This document shows positions 5,610 to 8,271 of a stretch of DNA of 8,271 nucleotides, one piece after another. Every line of letters begins with the position of its first letter. Position 1 is the first letter of the stretch. Position numbers and translations under genes: made by a program. The stretch spans positions 1 to 8,271 of the forward strand of contig JAEWZS010000245.1 of assembly GCA_023458355.1 (NCBI GenBank). Reading direction: 5' to 3'. Below the pieces are notes generated by a model. That model was not told the origin of the DNA. It was given only the letters and a program-made list of their open reading frames with translations, and did not search any database. The stretch comes from Bacillota bacterium. Lineage in GTDB: Bacteria > Bacillota > Clostridia > Christensenellales > CAG-138.

Positions 5610-6451
5610 AAGCTGACGCCTAGCTGTTGTTTCGCAGCAAGCAGCGTATTTTTCATGAGCATGGCGATGGTCATAGGGCCAACGCCGCCCGGCACAGGCG
5701 TGACGTATGCAGCTTTTTCAAGTACCGACATAAAGTCCACATCCCCGCAGATGCGGTTACATGCGGCACGGTTTATCCCTACGTCAATAACTACTGCACC
5801 ATCTTTTACCATATCGGCACCTATTAAGTTGGGACAGCCCGCAGCCACGATAAGGATGTCTGCAGCCTTTGTAATGTCCGCAAGGTTTTTCGTTTTAGAA
5901 TGGCATACCGTTACGGTGGCGTTTTTCTGCAAAAGAAGCAGTGCAAGCGGCTTACCCACAATGTTGCTGCGCCCTACGACAACACAATCACTCCCCTCAA
6001 GCTTAGCACCGGAGGCTTCGATTAGCCGCACAATTCCTGCGGGCGTACAAGGGGCGATATCCGCTTCGCATATGCTGATGCGTGCGGAAAACGCATCCAC
6101 ATCCTTTTCGGGTGCGATGGCTTTAAGAACCGTTTGCTCATCGATGTGATTGGGTAAAGGCAGCTGGCAGAGTATACCGTGCACGGTACAGTCCGCATTA
6201 AGACGCGCGATAAGAGATAGCAGCTCTTTTTGCTCCGTATCCTCTTTAAGTTCAAACTTGATGGATTTGATGCCCACGCGCTCGCACGCCTGCTGCTTTT
6301 TTCGCACATAGATGTTTGAGGCGGGATTATTGCCTACAAGTATCACCGCTAAGCACAAAATCTTATTTTTGAGTGCAAGCTGCTCTACGTCCGCACGAAC
6401 TTCGTCGAGCACGGCGGACGCCACAAGGTTTCCGTCTAAAATTTTTCCCAT
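5606..6451 (-). CDS. folD: Bifunctional methylenetetrahydrofolate dehydrogenase / methenyltetrahydrofolate cyclohydrolase
   Basis: FolD (281 residues, normal length) oxidises 5,10-methylene-tetrahydrofolate with NADP+ and hydrolyses the methenyl product to 10-formyl-tetrahydrofolate, in the cytosol as a dimer. The catalytic Tyr48 and Lys52 are present in VGNNPASNIYVRKKQQAC (Y-x3-K). GILCQLPLP (92-100), the dinucleotide-binding GRSNIVGKPLA (160-170), and PGGVGPMT (254-261) are all canonical. The segment after KDVD is unusual: the family has DVDGF followed by N-x-G, here DVDAFSARISICEADIAPCTP (117-137). The ATG (6449-6451) has GGAG six bases upstream and lies 18 bases after the purL stop, so the two are co-transcribed. 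This fits the need of purine synthesis for 10-formyl-tetrahydrofolate. The TGA (5606-5608) is followed by the accessory block without a terminator. Confidence 0.96.
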   Translation of the reverse strand: MGKILDGNLVASAVLDEVRADVEQLALKNKILCLAVILVGNNPASNIYVRKKQQACERVGIKSIKFELKEDTEQKELLSLIARLNADCTVHGILCQLPLPNHIDEQTVLKAIAPEKDVDAFSARISICEADIAPCTPAGIVRLIEASGAKLEGSDCVVVGRSNIVGKPLALLLLQKNATVTVCHSKTKNLADITKAADILIVAAGCPNLIGADMVKDGAVVIDVGINRAACNRICGDVDFMSVLEKAAYVTPVPGGVGPMTIAMLMKNTLLAAKQQLGVSF

Positions 6452-6469
6452 CCTGTTCTCCGGTTAAAT

Positions 6470-8271
6470 TTATTTGAAATATGCGACCGCGGCTTCAAAA
6501 AGCCTCAGGTCGAATACCCCTTCTACGTTTTTATAAAGGCCGCTTCCAATTCTCTCGCTGTGCCCCATCTTCCCAAAGATACGGCCGTCCGGCGAAGTGA
6601 TGCCCTCAACCGCTGCTCGCGAACCGTTTGGGTTAACGAAAATATCCATGGATACCCGTCCGTTTTCATCCGCGTACTGTGTTGCAATTTGCCCATTTGC
6701 TATAAGCTCTTGTAGTACACTGTCTGCGCAGAGGAAGCGCCCCTCGCCGTGCGAAACGGGCACGGTGTAGACCTCGCCTACTTTTGCGTATGTAAGCCAA
6801 GGTGATATATCGGACGCGATACGCGTACGCACCAGGCGCGATTGATGGCGGCTGATTTGGTTATAGGTAAGCGTTGGTGCAGCTTCCGTTAAAGGCATTA
6901 TGCGCCCGTAGGGCAAAAGCCCAAGCTTAATGAGCGCTTGAAAGCCGTTGCATATACCCAATACAAGCCCCGTACGTGCGTCAATTAGGTTTGTGAGCTC
7001 GTCTGAGATAAGCGGATTTCTCAAAAATGCGGTGATGAACTTGCCCGAACCGTCCGGCTCGTCGCCGTTGGAAAAGCCGCCCGGTATAAACAATGCCTGC
7101 GTGCCACAAAGACGTGCTGCAAATTCACGTATGGATTCCTTTATGTGAGACGGTGAAAGCGTGTTTATAACCATCACGTCGGCTTTCGCACCCGCTCTTT
7201 GAACCGCCTTCGCGGATTCATATTCACAATTCGTTCCCGGAAACACGGGTATCAAAATACGCGGTTTTGCTACGCTTACGCCATGCGGCATTACGGACTT
7301 TTGCGCACGAAAGGAGAACGTCTCAACTTTATCTTTCTCCATAGGTTTTACGCAAGTGGGAAAAATCCCCTCCAAAACGCCTTCGTATGCTTTTTGGAGT
7401 TCATCAAGCGCAGCGTTTTCTTTACGCCAAATAAGCGTGCCTTCACCCGATGTACTCCCAACCGTGCGCCCGATATCGGAATTATCCTTTAGTTCAAGCA
7501 GCAGTGCGCCGCAGCGCGGCAAAAAGAGTTCTTCCATTTCGAGCTCATCACGGAAGGTAAAGCCGAGCCCGTTGCCAAGACACATCTTGAAAACCGCCTC
7601 CGCTATGCCTCCGCGGCCTAGTGCATAAGCAGAAATTACCTTGCGCTCTTTTATGAGCTCATGCACCTTTTCTAAAAGCGTTCTCAAAGAGCTTAACTCT
7701 GGAAGCCCGTCTTCGCGATACTGCGGCTCTACAATTGCAACGCGCGATCCTGCGCGCTTGAATTCAGGCGACAGCGCTTCACGCGAATCGCCTAGGGCCG
7801 CGGCAAAGGATACGAGCGTGGGAGGTACATCGAGCGTTTCAAACGTTCCGCTCATAGAATCCTTGCCGCCAATGGCTGCAATTCCAAGTCCTAACTGCGC
7901 TTCGAGCGCACCTAAAAGTGCTGATACGGGCTTACCCCAGCGCGACGGCTCGCGGTTGGGGCGTCCGAAATATTCCTGAAAGGACAGATAGCAATCATCA
8001 AGCGGTGCGCCTGATGCAACAAGCTTTACAACAGAGCTTACGACCGCCGCATACGCACCCGAATAAGGAGAGGCTTCCGAAAGATACGGATCATAACCCC
8101 ATGCCATGAAGGAGCAGGCATTGGTTTCCCCTTCCTCCACGGGAAGCTTCGCTGCCATGGCCTGTATGGGTGTAAGCTGGTGCTTCCCACCAAAAGGCAT
8201 CAGCACGGTGCGTGCACCTACGGTTGAATCGAACCTTTCAGATAAGCCGCGCTTGGAGCATACATTTAGAT
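6470..8271 (-). CDS. purL: Phosphoribosylformylglycinamidine synthase, single-chain form, C-terminal half (5' end outside window)
   Basis: The frame is open to the window edge; about 600 codons are visible, reading LNVCSKRGLSERFDSTVGA before MPFGGKHQLTP. PurL converts FGAR to FGAM using ATP and glutamine, the fourth step of IMP synthesis. The visible part holds the second synthetase-like lobe, with ASGAPLDDCYLSFQEYF, AIGGKDSMSG and ALGRGGIAEAV. From about 7262 downward it holds a fused class I glutaminase: FPGTNCEYESA, GGFSNGDEPDGSG, the nucleophile Cys in GICNGFQ (codon 6950-6952), and His and Glu in GHSERIG (His codon 6560-6562, Glu 6554-6556). All catalytic residues are intact. The single chain resembles the roughly 1240-residue type of clostridia and streptococci, unlike the split PurS/PurQ/PurL of Bacillus. 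A GTG at 8204-8206 is internal, not the start. TAA at 6470-6472; folD follows after 18 bases. Confidence 0.96.
   Translation of the reverse strand, partial: LNVCSKRGLSERFDSTVGARTVLMPFGGKHQLTPIQAMAAKLPVEEGETNACSFMAWGYDPYLSEASPYSGAYAAVVSSVVKLVASGAPLDDCYLSFQEYFGRPNREPSRWGKPVSALLGALEAQLGLGIAAIGGKDSMSGTFETLDVPPTLVSFAAALGDSREALSPEFKRAGSRVAIVEPQYREDGLPELSSLRTLLEKVHELIKERKVISAYALGRGGIAEAVFKMCLGNGLGFTFRDELEMEELFLPRCGALLLELKDNSDIGRTVGSTSGEGTLIWRKENAALDELQKAYEGVLEGIFPTCVKPMEKDKVETFSFRAQKSVMPHGVSVAKPRILIPVFPGTNCEYESAKAVQRAGAKADVMVINTLSPSHIKESIREFAARLCGTQALFIPGGFSNGDEPDGSGKFITAFLRNPLISDELTNLIDARTGLVLGICNGFQALIKLGLLPYGRIMPLTEAAPTLTYNQISRHQSRLVRTRIASDISPWLTYAKVGEVYTVPVSHGEGRFLCADSVLQELIANGQIATQYADENGRVSMDIFVNPNGSRAAVEGITSPDGRIFGKMGHSERIGSGLYKNVEGVFDLRLFEAAVAYFK

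Noticed and set aside
5655..6149. Plus-strand open frame of 164 codons inside folD
   Set aside because: It is fully antisense to a clearly intact folD, has no recognisable domain, and its low-complexity Ser/Ala/Pro-rich content is what a reversed coding frame gives.
7356..7979. Two plus-strand open frames opposite purL
   Set aside because: Their Ser/Pro/Arg-rich translations are typical of the reverse strand of a GC-rich gene; purL is intact here.

Overview
This window looks like the chromosome of a low-to-mid GC Firmicute, most likely a clostridial relative. Three things point there: a single-chain PurL with a fused C-terminal glutaminase domain, an Lhr-like helicase, and strong AAGGAG/GGAGG-type ribosome binding sites, with several GTG and TTG starts. 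The host assignment is inferred from gene types, not from a database search.

Layout. On the plus strand, positions 2-880 hold the C-terminal part of an Lhr-like DEAD/DEAH helicase whose front lies before the window. Everything else is on the minus strand and is transcribed from high to low coordinates: the C-terminal half of purL (running off the right edge), folD, then a run of nine small genes ending at 984. In order these encode a GNAT acetyltransferase, a VOC-fold protein, a 60-residue two-helix membrane protein, a RimJ/RimL-type GNAT, a four-helix membrane protein, a P-loop kinase related to 2-phosphoglycerate kinase, an alpha/beta hydrolase, another GNAT and a BltD-like polyamine-type GNAT. 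The only convincing intrinsic terminator (950-982) lies right after this last gene. The helicase and the minus-strand block converge on a 103-base gap.

How the genes work together. PurL and FolD belong together: PurL carries out the fourth step of IMP synthesis, and FolD makes the 10-formyl-tetrahydrofolate used by the two transformylase steps. The nine genes behind them have no obvious shared pathway. Four acetyltransferases, a VOC protein that appears to have lost its metal ligands, a serine hydrolase and a small-molecule kinase are the kind of enzymes that modify or bind small molecules. Several hand-counted 60-base lines in this block give 40-48% GC, against 45-62% in purL, so it may be a separately acquired accessory block. 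Gaps are 17-98 bases, nearly every gene has its own ribosome binding site, and a candidate extended -10 promoter sits between folD and the first accessory gene.

No RNA gene, CRISPR array, transposase, integrase or convincing attachment site was seen. I see no clear evidence of a new multi-gene system. The most notable points are the composition of the accessory block, substitutions in a conserved FolD loop, the altered VOC site and several start-codon corrections.
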